64,000 nt of DNA from Alteromonas sp. RKMC-009 (GCF_003584565.2 NZ_CP031010.1:992001-1056000); one strand, 5' to 3'. Numbered from the stretch's first letter, positions 38,076 to 47,724 are shown. Made by a program: numbers and translations. Notes: generated by a model from the sequence alone, not told the origin.

Positions 38076-41012
38076 ATGCGTTTTTCTACAAGGAATTCAT
38101 TTATTGCAGGTATGCTCCGCAGAGCAGGCCTTGCAGCACCGGTCTTCTTTGTATTTGCGACGTCAGTTTTTGCTTCTTCTTCAGCTCCGCACACGTTGTG
38201 TGGGGAGCCTGCCGGATGGGCTGCGCTTAATCAGGTTTATGAGCAGGATGGTGTTTTCTTTCAATGTACCGGCCTTTCCGCGTCGGCATTAAACGTTAAT
38301 GACGTTAAGCAGGCCTCTTTGTTGGCTTTGCTGGCTAAGTTTGATACCGGGTATGTTCAGCAAGGCCTGTCGCTGCCTGATGACTTAGCGGATCAAATCG
38401 GGGCGCAGTCTGTCAGTATTAATGACCCTTACTATCATGAGTGGTTGATAAGAAATCTGCTGATAAAACTGGAAAATATGGCCTACAGGGAAACAGCTTC
38501 GCTTGCGGCGGAAGCTATTTCAAGGGATGTTTTCGCCGGGTCTGCTTATGAAAACACAGTCAGGCTGATATACCTTCAAAGCACGTTTTCTATAGACCAA
38601 TACGATAAAGTGAAGCAGATTTGTACTTCCCCGGATCTGCTGGCCAGCGTCAAAAATAATCAGCAGGAAGCTGTATTCTACGGGTTTTGTGGCTTTAATG
38701 ATGTATTGTCTGAGGACTCGTCAATCAGAGAGTCCGGATACGCACAGTTGCAACTTGGTAGCGCGAGGATAATGGCTGATACCGATCCTCATCTTTGTGC
38801 ACAAATAAATAATGGTCTGGCGAGTTATTTTCAGTCGGTGGCAGATTTACCCCGCACTGAACAGTTTCTGGAAGAGGGCATTGCCTGTTTACCAGCTCCG
38901 GAAAATTTGCAACAGCAGGAGATGCTGGACGATCTCACCAATAATCTGGCCTGGGTATACCGGCATCAGGGGAAGCTGCCTGAGTATCTTGCCACGCTCA
39001 GAGAGTCGGTTTACCGCCATACTTATAATCTGGCACCGGAAAAGCTTATCGTCAGCTATGCTAACCTGGGTCGGGCTTATATGCTGGTGGGAGATATTGA
39101 GAAATCTGAACGATATTATCAGCAGGTATTGCAGGTAAGTAATGCAGAAAACTTCACTACCGATTTCGTGGATACACTTATCTCTCTTGCCGGCATCGCG
39201 ATTTCGAAGAATGATCTGGCATCCGCTCAAAGCTGGCTGGACGAACTGGCTCCTCTGCAGCACACCAGACTTCAGGAATCACGATACGAGGTTTTGTTGG
39301 CAAGAATAAGAGCAAGATTGTCGCCTGCAGAGTTTGACGAAGATGCCTGTGTAAGAGCATTAGGACATCTCACCGGCCAGTATTCTGTGACTCAACGTTC
39401 ACAACTGATGAGTGACTGGCTGGAGGTGCTGTTACTGGTTAAGCGTTACGGGATGGCTAAAACTCTGATAGAAGACATCAGCCAGCATCGCCGGATGACA
39501 TTGTCAGTGAGCCTGGCGCTTGCGAATGCCAGAATGACTCTGTTAAAGGCCGGTGGTGGCGAGCATCTTCCTGAAATCGCCGGAATTTTTTACGATGCAT
39601 TCGCCAGTATTACGGAAGCTTCAACACGGTTCAGCAGTAATGAAACCGGGATGAGCTGGTTAAGTCAGTCCCGCAGACTGATCAACAATTACTTATCGGC
39701 CATTCTGCCTTCAGACGATGAGCGCATTATAGAGGAAGCTTTGTTTATCTCTGAAAGGTTCTCCGCGATCGTTTTCAACCGTCACAGAATGGCTCTGGCC
39801 AGCCAGAGTTATGAAAAAGTGGATGAGACATTGCAAAGCGAGTGGATGTTGGCAAACGCCGCTATGCCTGACCCCCAATCTTCAGCAGTTAATGATGATA
39901 AGCAATTTCTCAAAGATAAACTCTGGGAGCGTGTTCAACTGGCCGGTCAGCAAAGGGAGCTTAATGATAGTGAGCCTGTGCAGACATTCTCGTTAGATAA
40001 AATCCGTCAAGGTCTCGGAAATAAGCGGGCTATCCTGAAAATTTTTGCACTGGAGAATAAGAGTTGCGCCTATCTTATTTCAGGCCCTTACATAGAACAA
40101 CAATGCGCATTCAGCCCGGATGCGCTGACTGCGTGGATAAGCGGCAGGCTGACGGAGTATCATGGCTTTGAAACCCTGTATTTACTGCCTGAAGGGCCGT
40201 GGAGAAATAGTTCTTTTGCCGCTTTGAATGATAAAACCGGAACCCGCTATCTGGGATTTGAAATGGGGCTCGTCAGGATCTTGTCTCTGATGGACTACCA
40301 GAGCGCCGGAGATGAAAACAGCGCCGCCGGTAATATTGTTGCTTTTACCAACCCCTCGAATCCGTCACCTGAATATATGTCTGATAGTGAGGCAATGCAG
40401 TGGCGCGCAGGGTTTCCTCCATTACCATGGACAGCGAGAGCAGCAGATGTACTGGCAACTTCCTTTCCTACAGTCCCCTTACAAGTGTTTACCGGTGATG
40501 ATGCAACAAACGAAAGCATCACTTCCGCGGCTGCAAGAGATGCTTCCTTATTGCATGTAGGCAGTCATGCCTGGTATTCGCCGGAGTCGCCGGAAACCGT
40601 GGGGCTGGTTACTGCAACAGGCGATGAAAATGAACATCAGGGCTATATCTCCTATGAAAATCTGTTCTCTCATGTTTTTCACAACCGTTTGGTGGTTATC
40701 AGTGCCTGTGAAACGGAAATGGGCAAATCCTATCAGGGGATCGGGATGAGAAGTTTAAGCCACGGATTTCTCTATCAGGGGGCCGGAGCAACCATTTCAA
40801 CGCTCTGGAAAGTGCCGGACCGGGCAACAGCTGAATTTATGCAACATTTCTATGTTTCTTTGGCCGGTAACGGAGGCGACATCGCGGATGCCATGCGAAA
40901 TGCCAGGGTGCTGCTGGCGTCAAAGCGTCGATTCCGCGATCCGAGATATTGGGGGGCCTTTGTGTTTACTGTTACCGGTCCTGACTACGAATTCCTGTCA
41001 TTAGAGCATTGA
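38076..41012 (+). CDS. exported TPR-CHAT domain protein
   Basis: 978 residues; signal peptide (about 1-33, ending SVFASSS), then tetratricopeptide-like helices (about 130-470) and a C-terminal CHAT domain (about 700-978). CHAT is a caspase-like peptidase fold; the catalytic pair is His831 (SLLHVGSHAWYS) and Cys878 (VVISACETEMGKSYQGIG), followed by the typical GAGATISTLWKVPDRAT. Most studied CHAT proteases are cytoplasmic (e.g. gasdermin- or Craspase-linked); a Sec signal puts this one in the periplasm or outside. Its 3' end overlaps the convergent polymerase gene by 28 bases. Confidence 0.88.
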   Translation: MRFSTRNSFIAGMLRRAGLAAPVFFVFATSVFASSSAPHTLCGEPAGWAALNQVYEQDGVFFQCTGLSASALNVNDVKQASLLALLAKFDTGYVQQGLSLPDDLADQIGAQSVSINDPYYHEWLIRNLLIKLENMAYRETASLAAEAISRDVFAGSAYENTVRLIYLQSTFSIDQYDKVKQICTSPDLLASVKNNQQEAVFYGFCGFNDVLSEDSSIRESGYAQLQLGSARIMADTDPHLCAQINNGLASYFQSVADLPRTEQFLEEGIACLPAPENLQQQEMLDDLTNNLAWVYRHQGKLPEYLATLRESVYRHTYNLAPEKLIVSYANLGRAYMLVGDIEKSERYYQQVLQVSNAENFTTDFVDTLISLAGIAISKNDLASAQSWLDELAPLQHTRLQESRYEVLLARIRARLSPAEFDEDACVRALGHLTGQYSVTQRSQLMSDWLEVLLLVKRYGMAKTLIEDISQHRRMTLSVSLALANARMTLLKAGGGEHLPEIAGIFYDAFASITEASTRFSSNETGMSWLSQSRRLINNYLSAILPSDDERIIEEALFISERFSAIVFNRHRMALASQSYEKVDETLQSEWMLANAAMPDPQSSAVNDDKQFLKDKLWERVQLAGQQRELNDSEPVQTFSLDKIRQGLGNKRAILKIFALENKSCAYLISGPYIEQQCAFSPDALTAWISGRLTEYHGFETLYLLPEGPWRNSSFAALNDKTGTRYLGFEMGLVRILSLMDYQSAGDENSAAGNIVAFTNPSNPSPEYMSDSEAMQWRAGFPPLPWTARAADVLATSFPTVPLQVFTGDDATNESITSAAARDASLLHVGSHAWYSPESPETVGLVTATGDENEHQGYISYENLFSHVFHNRLVVISACETEMGKSYQGIGMRSLSHGFLYQGAGATISTLWKVPDRATAEFMQHFYVSLAGNGGDIADAMRNARVLLASKRRFRDPRYWGAFVFTVTGPDYEFLSLEH

Positions 41013-42364
41013 TCTGCTTTTATTCCGGAGTCCGGTACGGCAAACTTTTCGCACAGTACGAATGCTGCTGTCAGTACCGTTATAAACAGCAAAGGCAGGA
41101 AGTATATTCCTGCATTAGTATCATAAGCGGCCTGAATTAAATAAGTCGCTATCGCTGCCCTGCAACCTGTCAGCAGGCCATTGAAAGCACAATCTACAGG
41201 CCTGAAAATCCGCCAGAGCATGTACCCCAAAGGCATCGCCAGTATCAGGAAACCCACAATACCTGTTGTCGCCATGGTTTCGAGGTAGTCATTGTGAGCC
41301 CGCTTAGACATCTTAGAAATGCCCAGTGCCATCGGTTTGTAGACATGCTGAATATAAGGGTAAGTACCGGGACCTGTGCCTGTCACCGGATGATCACTGA
41401 TAACACTGATAGCAGTATTTCTGAGGTGCATTCTGCCATTGTCGGCCATTTTCTGGTGAGCAAAACGGTCATATACCGATGACTGCATGAAAAGAACAGC
41501 AGCTGCGAGTAACATTACCGCACCGGCAGCAATGCGCTTTACAGACAACCATTCTTTTACAAGTGATTTATGACGCAGCAGGAACATCGCGCCGGCGAGT
41601 CCTGATCCGCCGGCTAAGGCGACAATAACGCCACGACTGCTGGTATTGATAAGGGTAAGAGTAAGCACTATCAGAGTCAGAATCAGCGTTACAGTAACCA
41701 TTCGGTTGCGGCGGCCCCTGATATTATCGGCCAGCACACCTGCAGAAAGTGCAATACCAAAAGCAATGTAAAGTGCATATTGGTTTTTATAGCTGAAGGT
41801 CCCTCTTATGCCGTCTTGCCACTTCAAATCCCATGGCGGAATGTTACCCACCAGTTCAAATTGACCTCCACTGAAGAAATTGAGCAAAGAATACAGTGCT
41901 GTGATGGTGCATCCGGTCACCAGAATAATAATTAGTTTGTGCAATCTCTCTTCTGAATGGCAGAGAAGCCATACCGAAGGCAAAAGTAGTGCTATTCCGA
42001 GAAATTTTATCCATTCAATCAGACTGGCCTGATAGTAAACAGACAGCCGTACTTCATTTTCCTGGCCATTTAACGTGTACCAGTGGCTCATGTGCGGGGA
42101 CAAAAAGTCAGTGACGGTAGCGGGAAGCGGGATCAGATACAAGGCTGCGTATAAAAGCCATGCCGCGAACATTATTAAAACGTAACGGATGCTGCCTTTA
42201 AAATGGAATGAGGATGAGAGAACGGAGAGTGCAAAAAAAATACTGATACAAGCCGCGGCAAGCACCTGCTCCCATTTTAAATCAAGTCCGTGAAACCAGG
42301 GGAAAACAACAAACAGACTACCCAGTAATACAAGAGCGGCGCGATTTACAAACCTGTTTATCAT
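40985..42364 (-). CDS. O-antigen ligase/polymerase-family membrane protein
   Basis: 459 residues, about 11 membrane segments; the Wzy_C/O-antigen ligase signature around residues 235-270 (NTSSRGVIVALAGGSGLAGA) and a later periplasmic loop with TGTGPGTYPYIQHVYKP and AHNDYLETMATTGIVGF are typical. Probably polymerises or ligates an exopolysaccharide, consistent with the sugar-transferase gene nearby. Overlaps the preceding gene by four bases. Confidence 0.82.
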   Translation of the reverse strand: MINRFVNRAALVLLGSLFVVFPWFHGLDLKWEQVLAAACISIFFALSVLSSSFHFKGSIRYVLIMFAAWLLYAALYLIPLPATVTDFLSPHMSHWYTLNGQENEVRLSVYYQASLIEWIKFLGIALLLPSVWLLCHSEERLHKLIIILVTGCTITALYSLLNFFSGGQFELVGNIPPWDLKWQDGIRGTFSYKNQYALYIAFGIALSAGVLADNIRGRRNRMVTVTLILTLIVLTLTLINTSSRGVIVALAGGSGLAGAMFLLRHKSLVKEWLSVKRIAAGAVMLLAAAVLFMQSSVYDRFAHQKMADNGRMHLRNTAISVISDHPVTGTGPGTYPYIQHVYKPMALGISKMSKRAHNDYLETMATTGIVGFLILAMPLGYMLWRIFRPVDCAFNGLLTGCRAAIATYLIQAAYDTNAGIYFLPLLFITVLTAAFVLCEKFAVPDSGIKADQCSNDRNS

Positions 42365-43131
42365 TGATTTGTACCCGGATTGCCGGTAATCGCTTTTAAT
42401 TTCGCCGTTGTTGCTCTGTCAGGTGAAATTTTTAAAAAAGGGCGTATCACATTATGGGTTTTCATGGCCTGAATCAGAATACGTTTCACCGGCTGTTGTC
42501 TTAATCCGCTTTGAATAACAGGAAGGGCGAGCTCGTTAATATCGGCAGGTAATTCCTCCCAGTGCGCAATCAGATAGCTACCCGCATTAATTTGCACTTC
42601 TTCTTCATTTGGCGCCAGCGGTAGCCATGTTCTGAGTAAATCATGATATGCGGTGACAGGTTGATCGTTTAGAGATGCATTCGCCATGGTAAGGGCAAAT
42701 GCCTGATAATGTGCCGGCTGTAGTGCATGGATTCTGTTGATAAACGCGTTAAAAAACTCCGGCACGTTGTTTTCACCGCCAACCCGTGCAATCTGCAATT
42801 TGTGCAGGGCAAGTGAAGCCTGCAGATACGGGATCTCTGCTTCTCCCGGTTGCCGCATTGATAATCCGGTTAATGCTTCGCTGTAGTTTTCAAACGGAAT
42901 GAGTGAATCTCCGGGACCCGGAAGCGCTGACCGGGACAACGCTTTTTCACCGGAAATCGTTTCAGTCAGCCGGTGCAGTTCGACATAATCTGACGCTAAA
43001 AACAAACACCAGCCGGCAAAAAGTAATGAGCCCGAAGCCAAAATTAGCCTTGTAAGCGATAGGGTAAGCGGCCCGAGTCCTTGATTTTCTTTGTTATCCA
43101 GAGTGACCTGATTCAAAATAGGGTACGCCAT
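42361..43131 (-). CDS. membrane-anchored protein of the polysaccharide block
   Basis: 256 residues with one N-terminal membrane segment (LTRLILASGSLLFAGWCLFLA) and a helical periplasmic part with TPR-like spacing (IPYLQASLALHKLQIARV; AHYQAFALTMANASL). I cannot assign a family. Four-base overlap with the polymerase gene suggests a partner protein. A sigma-54 element lies about 80 bases upstream. Confidence 0.65.
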   Translation of the reverse strand: MAYPILNQVTLDNKENQGLGPLTLSLTRLILASGSLLFAGWCLFLASDYVELHRLTETISGEKALSRSALPGPGDSLIPFENYSEALTGLSMRQPGEAEIPYLQASLALHKLQIARVGGENNVPEFFNAFINRIHALQPAHYQAFALTMANASLNDQPVTAYHDLLRTWLPLAPNEEEVQINAGSYLIAHWEELPADINELALPVIQSGLRQQPVKRILIQAMKTHNVIRPFLKISPDRATTAKLKAITGNPGTNQ

Positions 43132-43210
43132 AAGTAAGACTGATGAGGCAACCGGCGGGACAGCGACCGGTTTACCTCGTTTATCTGTATTCTTGCAATT
43201 TGTATTTCAG

Positions 43211-43226
43211 TGCAACGAGTATTCCA
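43211..43226 (-). promoter_or_regulatory. sigma-54 promoter before polymerase operon
   Basis: On the minus strand the sequence TGGAATACTCGTTGCA matches TGGCACGNNNNTTGCW at TGG, the following A, TTGC and the final W; GG and GC are exactly 10 bases apart. Transcription would start near 43199 and reach the ATG at 43131. Confidence 0.6.
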
Positions 43227-43766
43227 ACTTTCGCAGTTCGGGAAAAGATTTAAAAGGTTGCGCTTCAGGTGAAAGGTATAGGTAAAGAGCAAATGTAATT
43301 AAATTACACACTTTATATCTCTAAGTAGGATCTGTATCCTCAAAGTGTCGTAAAAATTTACACTGGTAACATTAAAGTCCCAAAGAAAATTGTTTTTAGG
43401 AAAATTGAATATTCGCCTTGATAGCCCTTTAAACGTCCAACATTTGTTACTTGCCAGCTACTAAACGGCAAGTATTTAATTGAGGCTATCTGTTTTACGT
43501 TTATAAATGTTTCATAAAACAATGCAAAATGTTCTTATTTTGTTAATTTTTGGTGCATCTTTCAGCTTGTTGTCAGCATTCTTTACAAAGCGAATTAAAG
43601 ATACAAAGCTTAGGCAGTAAAACACGCCGAAAATGGTCAGTTTTTGATGCTTACATCAATATGTAACAATATGCTGTCAGGTTCACTTTATTATAAATAA
43701 AATAATTCACGCAGTTACTTCATGGGTTTTTCACGGAAGAGAGGAATAGCCTTTAATTGAAAAAGT

Positions 43767-43782
43767 TGGTATTTGTTTTGCT
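43767..43782 (+). promoter_or_regulatory. sigma-54 promoter before sugar transferase and lasso operon
   Basis: TGGTATTTGTTTTGCT: TGG, A at the right place, TTGC and T match the -24/-12 consensus, with exactly 10 bases between GG (43768-43769) and GC (43780-43781). The start would lie near 43793, about 100 bases before the ATG at 43891. Confidence 0.65.
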
Positions 43783-43890
43783 TTGCTTAGACTAATGGAG
43801 CAAGCGCATTCACGAGACTTCAAACAAATACCGTGAGTAACCGAATTATAGTTACCCAAAAATTAACGTTACACGCAAGGATGGTTCATC

Positions 43891-45288
43891 ATGGGAAACG
43901 GCTTCGTTAGAAACAATATTAATCAATTTGCCGTAGTATACCGCTTTGTTGATTTTCTGATCATTCAGCTCACTTTACTGGCTGCATGTAATCTGTATGG
44001 TGTGCCCATTGACGTGCACTATCATTTGCTTGGCCTGATCGGAAGTACTACCTACCTGCTGTCTGCAGAACTGTTCTGGCTGTATCGTTCCTGGCGCTCA
44101 GGTACCTCTAAAGAACTGATTTTTTACACCGTTGTAAGCTGGTTTGTCAGTACTGTCGTGGTGCTTTCCTATCTCTTCCTGTCTAAAACGTCTGACGACT
44201 ATTCCCGCGTTGCGTTGTCAGCATGGGTTATCGTTGCCCCTGTTTTCCTGTGCTCCTGGCGTATGTTTATGCGGGCATTTTTGTATCATGTGCGCAAGAA
44301 GGGCTTTAACAGCCGCTCTGTTGGCATTATTGGTATGAATGAGAATGCTGTTGCGCTGGCCAATGAGTTGAAACGTAACCCTCATACAGGTTTCAGGATT
44401 GACGGTATCTTTGATGATCGTGATACAGACCGTCTGGCTATTCCCGATGGTATGAAAGTAGAGGGCTCAATTAACGACGCTATTGCTGCGGTCAGAAATG
44501 GTGAGTTTGATCAAATCTTCATAACATTGCCGATGACAGCCAACAAACGCATTGAACAAATTCTGCATCAGTTAGGTGATACAAACGCTGAAGTTCACTT
44601 TGTTCCGAATTTCTTCATGTACAACATGGTGCATTCCCGTCTTTGTAATATTGGTAATTTACAAACAATCAGTGTGTTCGACACGCCCATGCGCGGAGCA
44701 ACGACTGCGATTAAACGTGCTGAAGATATTTTCCTCGCAACGTGCATTCTGGCTGTCATTGCCGTCCCGATGCTATTTATCGCAGCGGCTGTGAAGCTGA
44801 CATCTAAAGGTCCGGTCATTTTCAAACAGAACCGGTACGGGGTAGACGGGAAGAAAATTAAAGTATGGAAATTCCGTTCTATGACCGTTACTGAAGATGG
44901 TGATAAGGTCACTCAGGCAACCAAAGGCGACGCCCGGATTACCAAAGTCGGTGCATTTTTACGCCGCACCTCGTTGGATGAATTACCCCAGTTTATTAAC
45001 GTTTTGCAGGGCTCAATGTCTGTTGTCGGTCCCCGTCCTCATGCTGTCGCGCACAATGAGATGTACCGCAAAACTGTTAAATATTACATGCTGCGTCACA
45101 GAATCAAGCCGGGTATCACGGGGTGGGCGCAGGTAAATGGCTGGCGTGGTGAAACAGACACCGTTGAAAAAATGCAAATGCGTGTGCAGTACGATCTGGA
45201 ATATATTCGAAACTGGTCTTTGTGGCTCGACTTTAAAATTGTTATCTTTACTTTCTTTAAAGGCTTCGTGGGCAAAAACGTTTATTAA
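43891..45288 (+). CDS. undecaprenyl-phosphate sugar phosphotransferase (WcaJ-like)
   Basis: 465 residues; polyprenyl-glycosylphosphotransferase that loads the first sugar-phosphate, usually glucose, on undecaprenyl phosphate to start an exopolysaccharide unit. Membrane segments in the first 130 residues, a CoA-binding-like domain (about 140-260; SVGIIGMNENAVALANEL), another membrane segment and the catalytic bacterial sugar transferase domain (KVWKFRSMTV; RRTSLDELPQFINVLQGSMSVVGPRPH; HRIKPGITGWAQVNGWRGET). Only 45 bases separate it from the lasso exporter gene, so both are likely on the same transcript from the sigma-54 promoter at 43767. Confidence 0.9.
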   Translation: MGNGFVRNNINQFAVVYRFVDFLIIQLTLLAACNLYGVPIDVHYHLLGLIGSTTYLLSAELFWLYRSWRSGTSKELIFYTVVSWFVSTVVVLSYLFLSKTSDDYSRVALSAWVIVAPVFLCSWRMFMRAFLYHVRKKGFNSRSVGIIGMNENAVALANELKRNPHTGFRIDGIFDDRDTDRLAIPDGMKVEGSINDAIAAVRNGEFDQIFITLPMTANKRIEQILHQLGDTNAEVHFVPNFFMYNMVHSRLCNIGNLQTISVFDTPMRGATTAIKRAEDIFLATCILAVIAVPMLFIAAAVKLTSKGPVIFKQNRYGVDGKKIKVWKFRSMTVTEDGDKVTQATKGDARITKVGAFLRRTSLDELPQFINVLQGSMSVVGPRPHAVAHNEMYRKTVKYYMLRHRIKPGITGWAQVNGWRGETDTVEKMQMRVQYDLEYIRNWSLWLDFKIVIFTFFKGFVGKNVY

Positions 45289-45333
45289 CGGGTCTTCTCC
45301 CGAAGTCAGTTGCAGTAACAGTATCGGATAAAC

Positions 45334-47007
45334 ATGTGGACTAAAAGCCTGTACTTTGGCAGGAACATATTTCGGCACTACAGGCTTAGTTTTCTGTTTA
45401 TCTTCGCCATCCTGATGGCAGAAACTGCTCTCAATCTTGCTATTCCTTATGTTGTTGGTAAGCAGTCAGCCGCCGCGGTAAACAGCAGTTTCACTTCTTT
45501 AAACGAACTCACACTTTACCTTGCTGCATGGTGTGTGCTTTTCGCTGTTCAGTCACTTCTGAAATTCTTTTCTACTTATCAGTTGAATGTATTGGGGGCC
45601 AGATTAATGGCCAACCTTAGCTGCAGGTTATATGACCACGTGCAAATCATGCCTATGAAGTATTTTCAGAATACGAATAAGGGTGATGTGTTGTCGCTGC
45701 TTACCTATGATTTAGGAACAGTGAGTTATTTCGTTACCAGTGTTCTGACAACCTTACTCCCCAATATACTGGTGCTGGTGGGAAGTGTGATCATGATGTA
45801 TCTGATTGAACCACTGGTCGCCGTGCTTATCATCACCCTTGTGCCTCTGGTTTATGTCGTGACCAAACTGGTTGGCAGGCAGATTCATCCTTTGTCCAAA
45901 CAAATCGTCCAGAAGCAGGCCGATACTCTGGCGATTGCCAGTGAGAATATCAGCACAATTTCCCTGATAAAGTCGTTTAACCGCGAAGAGGCAGAGTCCA
46001 GCAGGTATAAATCTCATACAGGTGAAGTACTGTCATTAAGAACCAGACAATTTCGTTATCAGGCCATGCTGCCGCCGCTGATTCAGTTTCTCGCCTCAGT
46101 GTGTATTATCACAATTATCGGGGTATGTTTGTTGCAGTTTAAAGCGGGCAAGATTGATGTATCAGATATTGTCAGTTTGCTTCTTTACGGCATGATTTTT
46201 ACACGGCCCGTAAGTGCGCTCGCCGGGTTATACGGACAGACGATGCAGATGAGTGGTGCTTTATCGCGGTTACTCGCTATGCACGCTCAGGAAAGGGAGC
46301 CTACAGAAACAGGGCTTGCTGAACTGGCTGCAGAAAGAGGTGAGGTGCGGTTCGACAATGTCTGTTTTTCCTATCAGGACAATGCAGATATATTGTCTGG
46401 TATTTCTTTTACATTAAAAGCCGGTGAAACGGCGTTGATAACGGGTGAGAACGGAGCAGGTAAATCTACCTTGTTGCACTTGCTCATGCGCTTCTTTGAG
46501 CCGTCCCGGGGGCAGATCAGCATTGACGGACAGGATATATTTAAAGTCACCACCACGTCAGTGCGCGCTTGTATAGGTCATGTCTCTCAGGATGTCGTAT
46601 TATGCAATGGCAGTATTCTTGATAACATTACTTACGGTGTTGAGAAACCAGAACCGGATGATATCGACAAGGTATGCAAATTGTCCGGACTTACTCAGAT
46701 TGTGGCGAAAATGCCGGCAGGAATGAGCACATTAGTCGGCGAGGGCGGTATCAGGCTATCTGGCGGGCAAAGGCAACGTATCGCTCTGGCCAGAGCATTA
46801 CTGAAGCGGCCAAAAATCTTATTGTTCGACGAACCTACATCGATGCTGGATGAGGGAGGAAGGCACCGTTTTAAAGACGAATTTGAACATCTCTTTAAGC
46901 ACTATACGGTATTGATGATTTCCCATGACCCTACAATTGCCGATGTGGCAGACCGGTTGTTTGAATTGCAAAACCGGACATTAACTGAATTGGTAGTAAA
47001 GGAATAA
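45334..47007 (+). CDS. lasso-peptide ABC exporter (type D protein)
   Basis: 557 residues; exporter-type ABC protein with six membrane segments (about 1-320) and a nucleotide-binding domain: Walker A GENGAGKST at 371-379, signature LSGGQRQRIALARA near 475 and Walker B ILLFDEPTS. No C39 peptidase domain, as expected when leader removal is done by separate B1/B2 proteins. It is followed after one base by the B1 gene, so it presumably exports the mature lasso peptide and confers self-immunity. RBS GGAT close to the ATG. Confidence 0.85.
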   Translation: MWTKSLYFGRNIFRHYRLSFLFIFAILMAETALNLAIPYVVGKQSAAAVNSSFTSLNELTLYLAAWCVLFAVQSLLKFFSTYQLNVLGARLMANLSCRLYDHVQIMPMKYFQNTNKGDVLSLLTYDLGTVSYFVTSVLTTLLPNILVLVGSVIMMYLIEPLVAVLIITLVPLVYVVTKLVGRQIHPLSKQIVQKQADTLAIASENISTISLIKSFNREEAESSRYKSHTGEVLSLRTRQFRYQAMLPPLIQFLASVCIITIIGVCLLQFKAGKIDVSDIVSLLLYGMIFTRPVSALAGLYGQTMQMSGALSRLLAMHAQEREPTETGLAELAAERGEVRFDNVCFSYQDNADILSGISFTLKAGETALITGENGAGKSTLLHLLMRFFEPSRGQISIDGQDIFKVTTTSVRACIGHVSQDVVLCNGSILDNITYGVEKPEPDDIDKVCKLSGLTQIVAKMPAGMSTLVGEGGIRLSGGQRQRIALARALLKRPKILLFDEPTSMLDEGGRHRFKDEFEHLFKHYTVLMISHDPTIADVADRLFELQNRTLTELVVKE

Positions 47008-47008
47008 C

Positions 47009-47272
47009 ATGACAGCTTATAAATTGAAAGAAGACGTCCTGGCTCAAAAAGTCGTCGATGAAATGGTGATCCTTGAGCCGGAGAACGGTGAATATTTTAC
47101 AGTTAACGGTGTCGGCACCGAGATGATTTCACTACTTGAAGAGGGCAAAGATGAGGATGATGTGGTATCAGCAATGGTATCCCGTTTTGATGTATCTGAA
47201 GATGAAGTCAGGAAGGACTACGCTGAGCTTGTGGCTTCGCTCCTTGAACAGGGTCTGATTGAGAAAGCGTAA
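47009..47272 (+). CDS. lasso B1 protein, PqqD-like leader-binding (RRE)
   Basis: 87 residues; winged-helix PqqD-like RiPP recognition element that grips the precursor's leader and hands it to the B2 peptidase and cyclase. The LEPENGEYFTVNGVGTEMISLLEEGKD block is typical of PqqD/B1 proteins. Two bases from the next gene. Confidence 0.88.
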   Translation: MTAYKLKEDVLAQKVVDEMVILEPENGEYFTVNGVGTEMISLLEEGKDEDDVVSAMVSRFDVSEDEVRKDYAELVASLLEQGLIEKA

Positions 47273-47274
47273 GC

Positions 47275-47724
47275 ATGATGGCAGATGCTTTCTTTCGATT
47301 ACCGTCGAGCCATAAAAAGCTTTTTATTAAGGCGTGGCTGATGTTTCTGATATGGGACTGGCGTATTTCAAAACAGCCGTATCAAAAATGGAAAGGACAT
47401 ATTTTTACCCCGGATCAATTTCAAAGTACGAAAACGCCAGTTCCTGAATCGTTTATCTCTGTCATTGAGAAGGCGGGCAGGCATCATATCCGGAAAATGA
47501 ATTGCCTGAGAAGGTGCCTGGTGACCATGTCATTACTCAACGACCTTCAAATTTATCCCGGGTTACATTTCGGGGTGAGAGTAACGGCAGGGAAAACGGA
47601 GGCCCACTGCTGGCTGACACATGACGGCATAATCATTAATGATAGTCATGATGTTGTCAGCACTTATACAGAATTGAGAACGAAAAAAGGAAGTGAACAG
47701 GCTTTTCTCAGCGCGTTGACCTAG
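47275..47724 (+). CDS. lasso B2 leader peptidase (transglutaminase-like)
   Basis: 149 residues; cysteine protease of the stand-alone lasso B2 family that cuts the leader from the core. The likely catalytic Cys77 (MNCLRRCLVTMSLL), His111 (EAHCWLTHDG) and an Asp in the following IINDS (Asp123) are in the family order. ATG codons at 47275 and 47278 are both possible. The stop overlaps that of the convergent cyclase gene by four bases. Confidence 0.87.
   Translation: MMADAFFRLPSSHKKLFIKAWLMFLIWDWRISKQPYQKWKGHIFTPDQFQSTKTPVPESFISVIEKAGRHHIRKMNCLRRCLVTMSLLNDLQIYPGLHFGVRVTAGKTEAHCWLTHDGIIINDSHDVVSTYTELRTKKGSEQAFLSALT

Larger units (their letters stand above)
43132..43890. promoter_or_regulatory. 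long divergent intergenic region
   Basis: About 760 AT-rich bases between the divergent polymerase and sugar-transferase operons, without a supported gene. It holds two sigma-54 elements facing outward (given separately). A near-repeat AGAAAATTG / AGGAAAATTG is seen near 43384-43407. The rest shows nothing I can interpret. Confidence 0.6.

Noticed and set aside
43132..43890. CRISPR, tRNA or other RNA in the large gap
   Set aside because: No regular repeats, cloverleaf or conserved RNA blocks were seen.
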